A stretch of DNA of 64,000 nucleotides from RGIG4079 sp045637505 (lineage in GTDB: Bacteria > Bacteroidota > Bacteroidia > Bacteroidales > Muribaculaceae): the NCBI GenBank assembly GCA_045637505.1, contig JAZTZO010000051.1, forward strand, positions 128,286 through 192,285, read 5' to 3'. The notes below the pieces were generated by a model. It had not been told where the DNA came from, searched no databases, and was given only the letters and a program-made list of their open reading frames with translations. A program made the translations under genes and the position numbers. This document shows positions 1-8,670 of the stretch, piece by piece. The stretch's first letter is position 1. Every line of letters begins with the position of its first letter.

Positions 1-697
1 CCACATGGAGTGTGAGTTCGCGACGAGGTATTCCTCGTTGCGACACCTCCTCAAGCACTTCGGGAGTGAAATGTAATCCCGCAGTAGGTGCAGCCACCGA
101 ACCATCGATATGAGAATATACCGTTTGATAGTCTTTGCTATCGCTATCTTCGGTTGACCGATTAAGGTATGGAGGAATAGGAATTTCACCTGCTGCAGCA
201 ATAATTTGAGCAAATGTAAATGCATTGTTATCCCATGAAAAACGCACTACCGATGCGTTTCCTTCCTTATTTATGCGAGTAGCAAAGAGAGTTACATCTA
301 CACCGTCAATCGTAATAATGGCCGAAAGGCTACCTTGTTTCCAACGCTTTGAATTCCCCACAAAACATAGCCACGAACACTCATCGGTCTTGGCAAAATT
401 AACTGCATAATCAGCAGGCGAAACTGGCTCAAGGCAAAAGATTTCAATCAACGCCCCACCCTCACTTTTACGAAAACGCAATCGAGCATTTATCACACGC
501 GTGTTATTATAAATGAGCATAGCATCATCGGGTAGCAACGAGGGCAACTCGCTGAAAATATGTTCCGAAATAACACCTTCGGCATTACGCACCAACAGTT
601 TACACTTGTCGCGTTGCTCAAGAGGATGCTTTGCAATTCGTTCATCGGGAAGAGGATAATTATACTCCTCAATGCGTATATCTTTTATATTGCTCAT
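1..697 (-). CDS. queA: S-adenosylmethionine:tRNA ribosyltransferase-isomerase QueA (3' part outside window)
   Basis: QueA moves the ribosyl part of S-adenosylmethionine onto 7-aminomethyl-7-deazaguanine in tRNA, giving epoxyqueuosine. About 232 codons are visible from an ATG at 695-697; the C-terminus lies beyond the left edge. The N-terminus PLPDERIA followed by HPLEQRD, the NNTRVINARL motif, and near the left edge VAAPTAGLHFT are signature segments of the family, in the right order. It is divergent from the Smr gene, and a TATCTTTG -7 box lies 21 bases upstream of the start. Nothing abnormal is seen in the visible part. Confidence 0.95.
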   Translation of the reverse strand, partial: MSNIKDIRIEEYNYPLPDERIAKHPLEQRDKCKLLVRNAEGVISEHIFSELPSLLPDDAMLIYNNTRVINARLRFRKSEGGALIEIFCLEPVSPADYAVNFAKTDECSWLCFVGNSKRWKQGSLSAIITIDGVDVTLFATRINKEGNASVVRFSWDNNAFTFAQIIAAAGEIPIPPYLNRSTEDSDSKDYQTVYSHIDGSVAAPTAGLHFTPEVLEEVSQRGIPRRELTLHV

Positions 698-712
698 TTA
701 TTCTCAGTTTTA

Positions 713-745
713 TTGTGCAAAGATACGGAAAAAGCAGTATTTTTG
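713..745 (+). promoter_or_regulatory. Bacteroidota-type promoter for the Smr gene
   Basis: TTG at 713-715 and TATTTTTG at 738-745 are 22 bases apart and fit the phylum consensus TTTG/TAnnTTTG. The ATG at 773 lies 27 bases further on. This supports 773 as the start, because the in-frame ATG at 560 lies inside queA and upstream of the promoter. Confidence 0.5.
718..725 (-). promoter_or_regulatory. Bacteroidota -7 box for queA
   Basis: On the minus strand this reads TATCTTTG, a match to TAnnTTTG, 21 bases upstream of the queA start. No clear TTG -33 box is seen at 19-22 bases. It overlaps the spacer of the divergent promoter at 713-745. Confidence 0.5.
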
Positions 746-772
746 CGTTATAAAACAAAGAATAATGATATT

Positions 773-1816
773 ATGGCACAAGTAGGCGATATGGTGCGCT
801 ACCTCAATGCTGTAGGTGGCGGAAAAATAGTGAGAATAGATGGTAACATGGCATATGTTGATGATGATGGATTTGAAACTCCAGTATTGTTGCGTGAATG
901 CGTTGTTGTAGGGTCGGCATCGGCTCCTAAACCTCAAGCAGAAAAAAAAGCTGTTGCACCAACATTAGTTCCCGAACAACCCAAGGCCCCAAAAACCGAA
1001 GAGATTGAAGAGACCGAAAATGGAGATATTCTCAACATCGTTCTCGCATATGAGCCTGTTGAGATTAAACACCTCAACACCACTACCTATGACGCTTATC
1101 TTGTAAATGATTCAAACTATTATCTCTATTTCACTTATCTCACTCGAGCCGATAAGGAAGGATGGATCACTCGCCATGCCGGAATAATTGAGCCCAATAC
1201 GCAATTACTCCTTTGCGAAGTAACTCATCAAGACTTGCCCTCAATGGACCGCGTAGCTGTGCAATATGTGGCATTTAAACGCGATAAAGAATTTACCCTC
1301 AAGGCTCCTGTTGCTGTAGAATATCGTCTTGATACCACCAAATTTTTCAAACTACATTGTTTCCATAAAAACGTTTATTTCGACACTCCGGTAATTGCCA
1401 TTGACATCGTAAAAAACGACATTCCTTTGCGCTCAATGGTTATCGACAGCCGAGGGCTTGAAGATGCAATGAACGCAAAGAAAAATTATAAAGCCGATAA
1501 GCCTAAAGCAAAAAGTGCCCCTGCCCTACGCCCCGAGACTATCGTTGTTGACCTTCACATTCATGAATTGCTCGACACCACTGCGGGATTGTCAAACACC
1601 GACATGCTTAATGTTCAACTGCGCGAATTCAATCGTGTAATGACCGATAATATCAAATTCAAAGGTCAAAAGATAGTGTTTATTCATGGCAAAGGAGAAG
1701 GTGTATTGCGCCAAGCCGTGCTACAAGAGTTAAAGAAGAAATATCCTCGTTGCCAAGCTCAAGATGCATCGTTTCGTGAATATGGATTTGGTGCTACACA
1801 AGTAACGATTCATTAA
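773..1816 (+). CDS. DUF2027 / Smr-domain protein
   Basis: 347 residues. The reading frame is open from 560, but the first 71 codons overlap queA and read unlike protein; the ATG at 773 starts MAQVGDMVRYL, typical of this Bacteroidota family. An N-terminal small beta domain and a linker rich in Pro, Lys and Glu (about residues 45-80) come before a central DUF2027-type region. The C-terminal Smr domain shows DLHIHEL near residue 260 and HGKGEG near residue 305, the two motifs linked to nuclease activity in MutS2/Smr proteins. No MutS ATPase is attached. A role in nucleic-acid or ribosome handling is inferred from the Smr family only. Confidence 0.85.
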   Translation: MAQVGDMVRYLNAVGGGKIVRIDGNMAYVDDDGFETPVLLRECVVVGSASAPKPQAEKKAVAPTLVPEQPKAPKTEEIEETENGDILNIVLAYEPVEIKHLNTTTYDAYLVNDSNYYLYFTYLTRADKEGWITRHAGIIEPNTQLLLCEVTHQDLPSMDRVAVQYVAFKRDKEFTLKAPVAVEYRLDTTKFFKLHCFHKNVYFDTPVIAIDIVKNDIPLRSMVIDSRGLEDAMNAKKNYKADKPKAKSAPALRPETIVVDLHIHELLDTTAGLSNTDMLNVQLREFNRVMTDNIKFKGQKIVFIHGKGEGVLRQAVLQELKKKYPRCQAQDASFREYGFGATQVTIH

Positions 1817-1828
1817 TAGTCATCATCG

Positions 1829-2605
1829 ATGATACTTTGTTTTTCAGGCACAGGCAATAGCCGTTATGTAGCTCGCGAACTTGCTCAAATCCTCAACGAA
1901 CAAGTAATTGAATTGCAGGGAGAAATCCTCATTTCACCCTCATCGTTTAATTACGATATGAGCAAGGAGAAGCGATTTATATGGGTGTTCCCTATATATT
2001 CGTGGGGAGTTCCACCTATTGTTGTTGATTTTATAAAATCGGCTCCACTTAATATCCCCACCAACAATTGCCACTTTATGGTGTGTACATGTGGCGATGA
2101 TATTGGCAATGCACATAAGCATTGGCGCAAACTCATAGGCAATCGTGGTTGGTATGCTCAATGCGCCTACTCGGTAACTATGCCCAATACCTACACTTTG
2201 ATGAATGGGTTTGATGTTGATAGCAAAGAATTGGAGCAAAAGAAACTTGCCGATGCCCCTACTCGCATTGCCGAGATTGCCTCAAAAATCGCGACAAGTA
2301 GCAATAGCGATGATGTGGTGCGTGGCAGTTGGGCTTGGGTAAAAACAGCAATAATCTACCCCTATTTCAAACGATACTGTATGTCGCCCCGACCATTCCA
2401 TGCTACCGATAAATGCGTAGGCTGTGGCAAATGTGCCAAAACATGTCCGCTCAACAATATTTCAATGAATGACAGTCGCCCTCAATGGAGCAAAAATTGC
2501 GCACAATGCCTTCGTTGCTATCACATATGCCCACACCATGCTGTGGCCTATGGCAATGCCACCAAAGGGAAAGGACAATACCAAGAGTTAATTCATAATT
2601 CATAA
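1829..2605 (+). CDS. EFR1-type flavodoxin/ferredoxin fusion protein
   Basis: 258 residues. The N-terminus FSGTGNSRYVAREL is the phosphate-binding loop of flavodoxin folds, which bind FMN. The C-terminus holds two 4Fe-4S cluster motifs, CVGCGKCAKTCP at about residues 197-208 and CAQCLRCYHICP at about 231-242. This is the layout of EFR1-family proteins, presumed electron carriers; the partner is not indicated here. It follows the Smr gene by 12 bases and is probably co-transcribed. The last codons and the stop are written in a tandem 7-base repeat. Confidence 0.85.
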   Translation: MILCFSGTGNSRYVARELAQILNEQVIELQGEILISPSSFNYDMSKEKRFIWVFPIYSWGVPPIVVDFIKSAPLNIPTNNCHFMVCTCGDDIGNAHKHWRKLIGNRGWYAQCAYSVTMPNTYTLMNGFDVDSKELEQKKLADAPTRIAEIASKIATSSNSDDVVRGSWAWVKTAIIYPYFKRYCMSPRPFHATDKCVGCGKCAKTCPLNNISMNDSRPQWSKNCAQCLRCYHICPHHAVAYGNATKGKGQYQELIHNS

Positions 2606-2612
2606 TTCATAA
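2592..2612 (+). repeat. Three tandem copies of a 7-base unit over a stop codon
   Basis: The unit TTCATAA occurs three times in a row. The second copy supplies the TAA stop of the flavodoxin/ferredoxin gene. Because the unit is not a multiple of three, loss or gain of a copy would change the last residues, although each copy also brings nearby stops. Confidence 0.8.
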
Positions 2613-2641
2613 TTGATTACTGCAAATATTCTCAATTCAAT

Positions 2642-3124
2642 ATGATAAGATTTGTAACACAGCGCGATGTTAAACGCATAACCGAGATTTACAACGACTA
2701 TATTATCAATACCACCATCTCGTTTGAAGTAAAACCTTTAACAGAAGAAGAAATGCGTAATCGCATTGAGTCGATACTTGCACATGGGCCTTATCTTGTG
2801 TGGGAAGAAGATGGAGAGATTGCCGGATATTGCTATGCTCACCCATGGAAAGAACGCGCAGCATATCACAACACACTTGAAACCACCATATATCTCGCAC
2901 CAAAATATTTCCGCAAAGGGATAGGCACTAAACTCATGGACCGACTCATTACACTATGTCGTGCCGATGACAAAAAAGTGCTAATAGCATGTATCACTGC
3001 CAACAATGAAGCGAGCATCAAAATGCATGAATCACTCGGTTTTAAACAAGCATCATATTTCTCTAAAGTGGGAGAAAAATTTGGTCAATCGCTCGATGTT
3101 ATCGATATGCAACTCACTTTATAA
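2642..3124 (+). CDS. GNAT acetyltransferase, phosphinothricin/methionine-sulfoximine acetyltransferase-like
   Basis: 160 residues, the usual length of this group. The N-terminus IRFVTQRDVKRITEIYNDYI with TTISFEV after it, the acceptor-site segment YAHPWKERAAYHNT, and the acetyl-CoA loop YFRKGIGTKLMDRL match Pat-like enzymes that acetylate small amino-acid analogues such as methionine sulfoximine. The real substrate cannot be read from sequence. It lies 36 bases after the flavodoxin/ferredoxin gene, past the 7-base repeats, and is followed by a terminator. Confidence 0.85.
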   Translation: MIRFVTQRDVKRITEIYNDYIINTTISFEVKPLTEEEMRNRIESILAHGPYLVWEEDGEIAGYCYAHPWKERAAYHNTLETTIYLAPKYFRKGIGTKLMDRLITLCRADDKKVLIACITANNEASIKMHESLGFKQASYFSKVGEKFGQSLDVIDMQLTL

Positions 3125-3180
3125 TTCAAGATGTATAAATACCACTAACTTGCATTTTGATATGCATAGTTCACAATAAA

Positions 3181-3232
3181 CAAGAGGTCTCTACCACATA
3201 AACTTGCGATTGAGACCTCTTGCTATATCTTT
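3181..3232. terminator. Terminator between convergent genes
   Basis: An 11-bp stem (3181-3191 with 3212-3222) encloses a 20-base loop and is followed on the plus strand by a T-rich stretch. It sits between the converging acetyltransferase and surE genes. Confidence 0.75.
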
Positions 3233-3243
3233 TTTACGCTTAT

Positions 3244-4008
3244 TTATTCAAATCGGGTTTTAAATTCCTCGATTACATCCATTGCCGATTGGTCGGGGCG
3301 AGCTGGAACTATTGATGCATAGCCACGGTCGAGCCAATAATAGTCGGTATCTTCTGCTTCAGGTTCGGCATTTTTAAAATTACCAGTCAGCAGATAAAAA
3401 GGTTTCCCTTGAGGATCCACATAGTTGGCATACTCTTCGGTCCAATAACCTCGAGCAGCGCGCACCACCTTTGCACCTTTAATTTCACCCTTTGGGAAAT
3501 TAACATTTAGGCATATATCGGCAGGAAGTCCTTGCTCAATTACTCGTTGCGTTATTGACTTCAAGAATGGTAATGTATTAGTAAAATCGGCTTCGGGCGA
3601 ATGGCTCAAATAGGAATATCCTATAGATGGAATGCCAAGCATACATGTTTCAAGCACAGCACCCATTGTTCCCGAATAGATAATGTTATTTCCGGCGTTA
3701 CTACCATGATTAATACCCGAGAGCAATAGATCGGGGCGTCGTGGCACGATTGTATGCAATGCAAGTTTCACACAATCGACTGGCGTTCCATTTACCGAAT
3801 AAACTTTAATGCCACCACGCTCGGGATATTCGGTTATCCTCAATGGTGTTTTCATTGACATTGCCGATGATTGTCCCGATTGCGCTGCATCGGGTGCTAC
3901 GATATACACCTCGCCCATTTCTTTCACTGCTTCAGCGAGATAAAACACTCCACGAGCGTTTATTCCATCGTCGTTTGTTATTAATATCAGTGGTTTATTT
4001 TGTTCCAT
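3244..4008 (-). CDS. surE: 5'/3'-nucleotidase SurE
   Basis: 254 residues, full length. SurE removes phosphate from nucleoside 5'- and 3'-monophosphates in a metal-dependent reaction. The family motifs are all present: ITNDDGINARG near residue 10 (metal-binding Asp pair), a Ser/Asn segment at SGQSSAMS, and SGINHGSNAGNN near residue 97. The gene starts 21 bases after the stop of the GYF_2-FGE gene upstream, so both may share the promoter at about 5170. It is followed by the terminator at 3181-3232. Confidence 0.95.
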   Translation of the reverse strand: MEQNKPLILITNDDGINARGVFYLAEAVKEMGEVYIVAPDAAQSGQSSAMSMKTPLRITEYPERGGIKVYSVNGTPVDCVKLALHTIVPRRPDLLLSGINHGSNAGNNIIYSGTMGAVLETCMLGIPSIGYSYLSHSPEADFTNTLPFLKSITQRVIEQGLPADICLNVNFPKGEIKGAKVVRAARGYWTEEYANYVDPQGKPFYLLTGNFKNAEPEAEDTDYYWLDRGYASIVPARPDQSAMDVIEEFKTRFE

Positions 4009-4029
4009 ATTCTTTTATTCAATAATATA

Positions 4030-5139
4030 TTATTCCATAACGATGCGAAATCCGCCTCGATTAAATCCTTTATAATAATTGGGTTCGCTCCAACTCCATG
4101 TCACTTTGCATTTGCTTTCATCGTGAAGAATACATCCACCTCTTATCTTTGCGGTTTCGCGGCACCATTCCCACACATTGCCACTCATGTCGTGAAGTCC
4201 CAATGAATTAGGTAATAATCGCCCTACTGGGTGAACACTTCCGTAGGCATAATTTTCACCATACCATGCCACATCGTTAATGTTTTCACTACCACAATAT
4301 CGGTAATATTCAGTCCCAGCACCTTTGGCAGCATACTCCCATTGTGCTTCGGTGGGCAAATTAAATGACAATCCTGTTTTACGCGACAATTCGTTGCAGA
4401 AATTTTTAGCCTCACTCTGATTTACATAATACATAGGAAGATCAGAACCAACACCCGTCAATCGGTCGCCCGAATGTATCGCTCGTTGCTGACTTATAGA
4501 AGTTCCCATTACAGCCTCCCATTGACTTTGAGTGATTTCATATTTACCTATATAAAAGTCACCAACAGAGCACGCACTTCCTTTAGTACCCATTGCAAAT
4601 GCTCCAGCAGGCACTTTTACCATATCGTTAAGCAACTCGGTGATAACAACTTTTTGAGATTCACTCACATCGGTAGACCATATAGGGTTTTCTATCGTAG
4701 CCAAGCCGTCGTGCGATTGATTATCGGATTCACTTTTGAATATATCCAATACATTGGGGAACATAAATATCGCCACGATAATTGCAACTACTACAATTGC
4801 AACAATGGCAATAATTAAAACTGATGATGATGCCTTTTTCTCGTTATCATATTGAGGCGGCACTGCATTGTATTGTTTACGAGGTGGCTCGTGTTGATAC
4901 ACGGGAGGTACTGCTCCCATTTGAGGTTTTGACTCTTCAACATAAGGAGGAGGTGGCACCATAGGAGGTTCATTTAGCTGCGTAATCAATGCGTGCAATT
5001 CAGCAACTTCCATAGCCTTTACCCAATTAGGTAACCCTTTATGCCACACCATAGTGTTAGGAGTTAAACCCATTATTTTTAATTGGTCTATTGTGAAAGG
5101 GCCTTTGCGTTCCTTATTTAAAACTACATAATATTCCAT
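4030..5139 (-). CDS. GYF_2 - membrane segment - FGE-like (sulfatase-modifying factor) protein, copy 1
   Basis: 369 residues. Residues 1-52 are a GYF_2 (DUF4339) domain with YYVVLNKERKGPFTIDQL and a W-x-K-G motif. A Pro-rich linker (about 55-105) leads to one strongly hydrophobic segment (about 108-128). Residues 175-369 form an FGE-sulfatase domain: FYIGKYEITQSQWEAVMG, LPTEAQWEYAAKGAG and LHDMSGNVWEWC. Topology suggests a cytoplasmic GYF_2 domain and an extracytoplasmic FGE-like domain. The C-terminal RGGC-x8-C pattern differs from the paired catalytic cysteines of true formylglycine-generating enzymes, so catalysis is doubtful. No sulfatase gene is nearby. A second protein of the same layout lies at 14288. 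Confidence 0.85.
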   Translation of the reverse strand: MEYYVVLNKERKGPFTIDQLKIMGLTPNTMVWHKGLPNWVKAMEVAELHALITQLNEPPMVPPPPYVEESKPQMGAVPPVYQHEPPRKQYNAVPPQYDNEKKASSSVLIIAIVAIVVVAIIVAIFMFPNVLDIFKSESDNQSHDGLATIENPIWSTDVSESQKVVITELLNDMVKVPAGAFAMGTKGSACSVGDFYIGKYEITQSQWEAVMGTSISQQRAIHSGDRLTGVGSDLPMYYVNQSEAKNFCNELSRKTGLSFNLPTEAQWEYAAKGAGTEYYRYCGSENINDVAWYGENYAYGSVHPVGRLLPNSLGLHDMSGNVWEWCRETAKIRGGCILHDESKCKVTWSWSEPNYYKGFNRGGFRIVME

Positions 5140-5166
5140 AAGTAAATATTTTATATTTTATATTTA

Positions 5167-5174
5167 CAAAGTTA
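5167..5174 (-). promoter_or_regulatory. -7 box for the GYF_2-FGE / surE pair
   Basis: TAACTTTG on the minus strand, 27 bases before the start at 5139. No convincing -33 box. Confidence 0.4.
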
Positions 5175-5277
5175 GGTAATTTCTTTCTAAAAGTGGGTTA
5201 CTTTTTTATGATTTATTTATAATAGTAGCTTTTTGAAATTGTTTTTTTATTGTAGCATTTTGTTTTTAATCATCGGC

Positions 5278-5310
5278 TTGCTTCTATTAACTAAAAAATC
5301 ATTATCTTCG
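5278..5310 (+). promoter_or_regulatory. Probable promoter for the OPT transporter gene
   Basis: TTG at 5278-5280 and TATCTTCG at 5303-5310, 22 bases apart. The -7 box has one mismatch to TAnnTTTG. The start codon at 5349 is 38 bases further on. Confidence 0.35.
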
Positions 5311-5348
5311 CATATTAAAATAAGAAAATTAATAATAACTATATCATT

Positions 5349-7334
5349 ATGCAAAAAGAGAAAGATTATGTGGCCAACCACGATGTTGACCCTACTGAAC
5401 TTCCCGAAAACGCATTTCGTGAACTGAAAGATGGGGAAGAGTATCGCCCGGTGATGCATCCCGAGCGTAATTATGCCGAAGCTACACCCTATTCTGTTAC
5501 TATGGGCTTGCTTCTTGCCGTAATATTTAGTGCTGCAGCAGCCTACTTGGGATTAAAAGTGGGACAAGTATTTGAAGCAGCAATCCCCATTGCTATCATT
5601 GCGGTGGGATTATCGGGAGCTTTAAAGAAAAAAGATGCTCTTGGTCAAAATGTGATTATCCAATCAATCGGAGCTTGCTCGGGTGTTATCGTTGCCGGCG
5701 CAATTTTCACGCTCCCTGCACTTTACATTCTCCAAGCTAAATATCCCGACCTTTCGGTGAACTTTATGCAAATCTTCTTGAGTTCATTATTAGGAGGTAT
5801 TCTTGGAATATTATTCTTCATTCCATTCCGTAAATATTTTGTAAAAGATATGCACGGTAAATATCCGTTCCCCGAAGCTACAGCTACTACTCAAGTGCTT
5901 ATTAGCGCCGAAGGTGGCGACAAGAAGTCAAACAATGGTGGTCAAGCTAAAACTCTTATCATTGCATCGCTCATTGGTGGTATTTATGACTACATTGTAG
6001 CAACATTTGGATGGTGGGCCGAAACAGTTACTACTACAGCAGCCTCATGGGGTGCAACAATCGCCGAAAAAACTAAAGTGGTATTTAGTTGTAACACAGG
6101 AGCAGCATTACTCGGTCTTGGTTACATCGTTGGTCTTAAATATGCGTTTGTTATCTTTGCTGGTTCACTATTTGTGTGGTGGATTATCATTCCATTGCTC
6201 GGCTCTTATGGTTCACCCGAAATTGCAGCAATGGATGCTCAATCAATTTTCAGCGACCACGCTCGTTTGATTGGCATCGGTGGTATTGCAATGGCTGGCA
6301 TCATAGGCATCGTAAAATCATGGCCCATCATTATGCAAGCAGTGGGTCTTGCTGGTCGCGAATTCAAAGGCTCGGCAGCTAAAGCAAAAACAGTGCGTTG
6401 GCAAACAGATCTTTCAATGAAATCAGTAGTATTCTATATTGCATTGGCGCTTGTTGTAGTGTTTGTGTTCTTCTGGCTTGGTGTTATCGGCACCTTGTGG
6501 CAAGCGCTTGTTGCATGGTTGGTGGTAACAGTTATCGCATTCCTATTCACCACTGTTGCCGCTAATGCTATCGCAATCGTTGGTTCTAACCCAGTATCGG
6601 GTATGACATTGATGACACTCATCATTGCATCGGCAATATTTGTGGGTATTGGTCTCAATGGCACATCAGGTATCGTAGCATCAATGGTAATTGGTGGTGT
6701 TGTGTGTACAGCACTCTCTATGGCTGGTGGCTTTGTTACCGACCTCAAAATTGGCTATTGGTTAGGTTCTACTCCTCGCAAACAAGAAACATGGAAATTC
6801 CTCGGCACATTGGTATCGGCTGCTACCGTAGGTGGAGTAATCCTCGTGTTGAACAAAGTTTATGGCTTTACTGGTGACGATGCTCTTGTTGCTCCTCAAG
6901 CCAATGCTATGGCTAAAGTAATTGAGCCTCTCATGATGGGTGGCGAAACACCTTGGATTCTTTATTTCGTGGGTGCAATCCTTGCCCTTCTTCTCAACTG
7001 GCTCGGTGTGCCTGCTTTGGCATTCTGTCTCGGTATGTTTATTCCACTCCCATTGAACACTCCTATGCTTGTGGGTGGTGCTATCGCATATTTTGTTGCT
7101 AAAAGCACTAAAGATGAAGCTCTCAGCAAAGCTCGACATGAACGAGGCACTCTCATTTCATCGGGTCTTATTGCCGGTGGTGCATTGTTTGGTGTATTTG
7201 CTGCAATCACTAAATTTGCTGGATTTGAATACACATCACCACTATCGGAAGGTGTATCTCAATCACTTGGATTAGTTGCTTACGCATTACTCATTTGTTA
7301 CCTCATGTGGGATAGCCGTCGCGCTAAAGCATAA
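5349..7334 (+). CDS. OPT-family oligopeptide/metal-chelate transporter
   Basis: 661 residues with about 14-16 hydrophobic segments. The family is recognisable from the N-terminal ELKDGEEYRPV stretch before the first helix, from YPFPEATATTQVL near residue 175, and from the repeated small-residue helices (GAALLGLGYIVG, NAIAIVGSNPVSGMT). Bacterial OPT proteins import oligopeptides or metal chelates with protons; the substrate is not determined here. The gene is followed 6 bases later by a MATE exporter read from a TTG start, so they are probably co-transcribed. Confidence 0.9.
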   Translation: MQKEKDYVANHDVDPTELPENAFRELKDGEEYRPVMHPERNYAEATPYSVTMGLLLAVIFSAAAAYLGLKVGQVFEAAIPIAIIAVGLSGALKKKDALGQNVIIQSIGACSGVIVAGAIFTLPALYILQAKYPDLSVNFMQIFLSSLLGGILGILFFIPFRKYFVKDMHGKYPFPEATATTQVLISAEGGDKKSNNGGQAKTLIIASLIGGIYDYIVATFGWWAETVTTTAASWGATIAEKTKVVFSCNTGAALLGLGYIVGLKYAFVIFAGSLFVWWIIIPLLGSYGSPEIAAMDAQSIFSDHARLIGIGGIAMAGIIGIVKSWPIIMQAVGLAGREFKGSAAKAKTVRWQTDLSMKSVVFYIALALVVVFVFFWLGVIGTLWQALVAWLVVTVIAFLFTTVAANAIAIVGSNPVSGMTLMTLIIASAIFVGIGLNGTSGIVASMVIGGVVCTALSMAGGFVTDLKIGYWLGSTPRKQETWKFLGTLVSAATVGGVILVLNKVYGFTGDDALVAPQANAMAKVIEPLMMGGETPWILYFVGAILALLLNWLGVPALAFCLGMFIPLPLNTPMLVGGAIAYFVAKSTKDEALSKARHERGTLISSGLIAGGALFGVFAAITKFAGFEYTSPLSEGVSQSLGLVAYALLICYLMWDSRRAKA

Positions 7335-7340
7335 TAAGAT

Positions 7341-8639
7341 TTGAAAATCAACTCTATTCATAGAGAAATACTTGCGCTGTCCATACCCTCTATAATAGCC
7401 AATATCACAACACCTCTCTTGGGAATTGTTGATGTGGCAATAGTGGGAAATATGGGCAGTGCGGTGTTTATTGCTGCCATTGCTATTGGTAGTACTATCT
7501 TCAATATGCTTTACTGGCCCTTTGCATTCTTGAGAATGGGCTCAAGCGGCATGACAGCACAAGCCTATGGAGCTAACGACAATCGTCAATGCACGCTCGT
7601 TCTCTATCGCTCGCTATTGGTTGCCCTATCGGTTGGGATTACCATTATTGCTATCCAATACCTCATAGCACGATGTGCATTTTATATGATGGGAATAGGC
7701 CCAGAAGCGCTATCGATCGCTCACGAATATTTCTCAATATGTATATGGGGAGCACCTGCGATGCTTGGCTCATTTGCCTTGTCGGGGTGGTTTATTGGTA
7801 TGCAAAACTCGCGTGCCACGATGTGGACATCAATATTCATCAACATTCTCAACATATCAACAAGCATAGCACTCGTTTATTGGTTTGACTGGGGATTTGC
7901 AGGAGTGGCAACAGGCACACTTGTAGCTCAATGGGGTGGATTTATCCTTGGCTTGCTGATTATAAAATTTAAATACACCCTCTCTCAAGTTTCTTTTTCC
8001 GACATTCTAAAGCGCCAAGAATTAAAACGCTTTTTCTCAATAAATGCCGACATATTTCTACGCACCCTCTGCCTTGTGGCTGTAACTATATGGTTCACAC
8101 GCGCCGGCGCGCAACAGGGGAATATCATTCTTGCCGTGAATACACTCTTGATGCAACTATTCATGCTTTTTTCTTATTTCATGGATGGATTTGCCTTCGC
8201 TGGAGAAGCCATTGCGGGTAAATATATAGGAGCATCACAACCAATAGAATTGCGCAAAAGCATCGTTGCCCTATTTAAATGGGGATTGGCGATGGCGTTA
8301 TTGTTCACTGCAATATATTCAATAGGTGGCGATGATTTTCTATCGTTATTGAGTAGTGATGTGCAGGTTATAAAAGCCTCAAACGACTACTTTTATTGGG
8401 CTATATCGATACCATTATGTGGGTTTATGGCATTTACTTGGGACGGAATATTTATAGGCGCCACACGCACACGCGCTATGCTGTTGTCAATGGCTACAGC
8501 GATGGTGTGTTTCTTCGTTATATACTTCACCTTGTTTCCATCTATGGGCAATCATGCATTGTGGTTGGCTTTTATAGGCTACTTAATGATTAGAGGCGTA
8601 GTTTTAAACATTATCTACCACCGCAAGCCATTATTATAG
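7341..8639 (+). CDS. MATE-family efflux transporter (DinF/NorM-like)
   Basis: 432 residues, about 12 membrane segments, usual length for the family. MATE proteins export drugs or metabolites using Na+ or H+ gradients. The start is TTG at 7341: the next in-frame ATG would remove the conserved first helix that includes SIPSIIANITTPLLGIVDVAIVG. Further family features are SSGMTAQAYGAND and the central DGFAFAGEAIAGKYIGA segment. It begins 6 bases after the OPT gene and converges on murF-alr; no clear hairpin terminator is seen in the 31 bases between them. Confidence 0.9.
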   Translation: MKINSIHREILALSIPSIIANITTPLLGIVDVAIVGNMGSAVFIAAIAIGSTIFNMLYWPFAFLRMGSSGMTAQAYGANDNRQCTLVLYRSLLVALSVGITIIAIQYLIARCAFYMMGIGPEALSIAHEYFSICIWGAPAMLGSFALSGWFIGMQNSRATMWTSIFINILNISTSIALVYWFDWGFAGVATGTLVAQWGGFILGLLIIKFKYTLSQVSFSDILKRQELKRFFSINADIFLRTLCLVAVTIWFTRAGAQQGNIILAVNTLLMQLFMLFSYFMDGFAFAGEAIAGKYIGASQPIELRKSIVALFKWGLAMALLFTAIYSIGGDDFLSLLSSDVQVIKASNDYFYWAISIPLCGFMAFTWDGIFIGATRTRAMLLSMATAMVCFFVIYFTLFPSMGNHALWLAFIGYLMIRGVVLNIIYHRKPLL

Positions 8640-8670
8640 TTCCATTCGTGTCGTGTAAAATATCAAATTT

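Noticed and set aside
560..772. N-terminal extension of the Smr protein
   Set aside because: It overlaps queA, lies upstream of a good promoter, and the extra residues do not resemble the family.
4030..5139. Active formylglycine-generating enzyme
   Set aside because: The cysteine arrangement differs from true FGE and no sulfatase is nearby; called FGE-like only.
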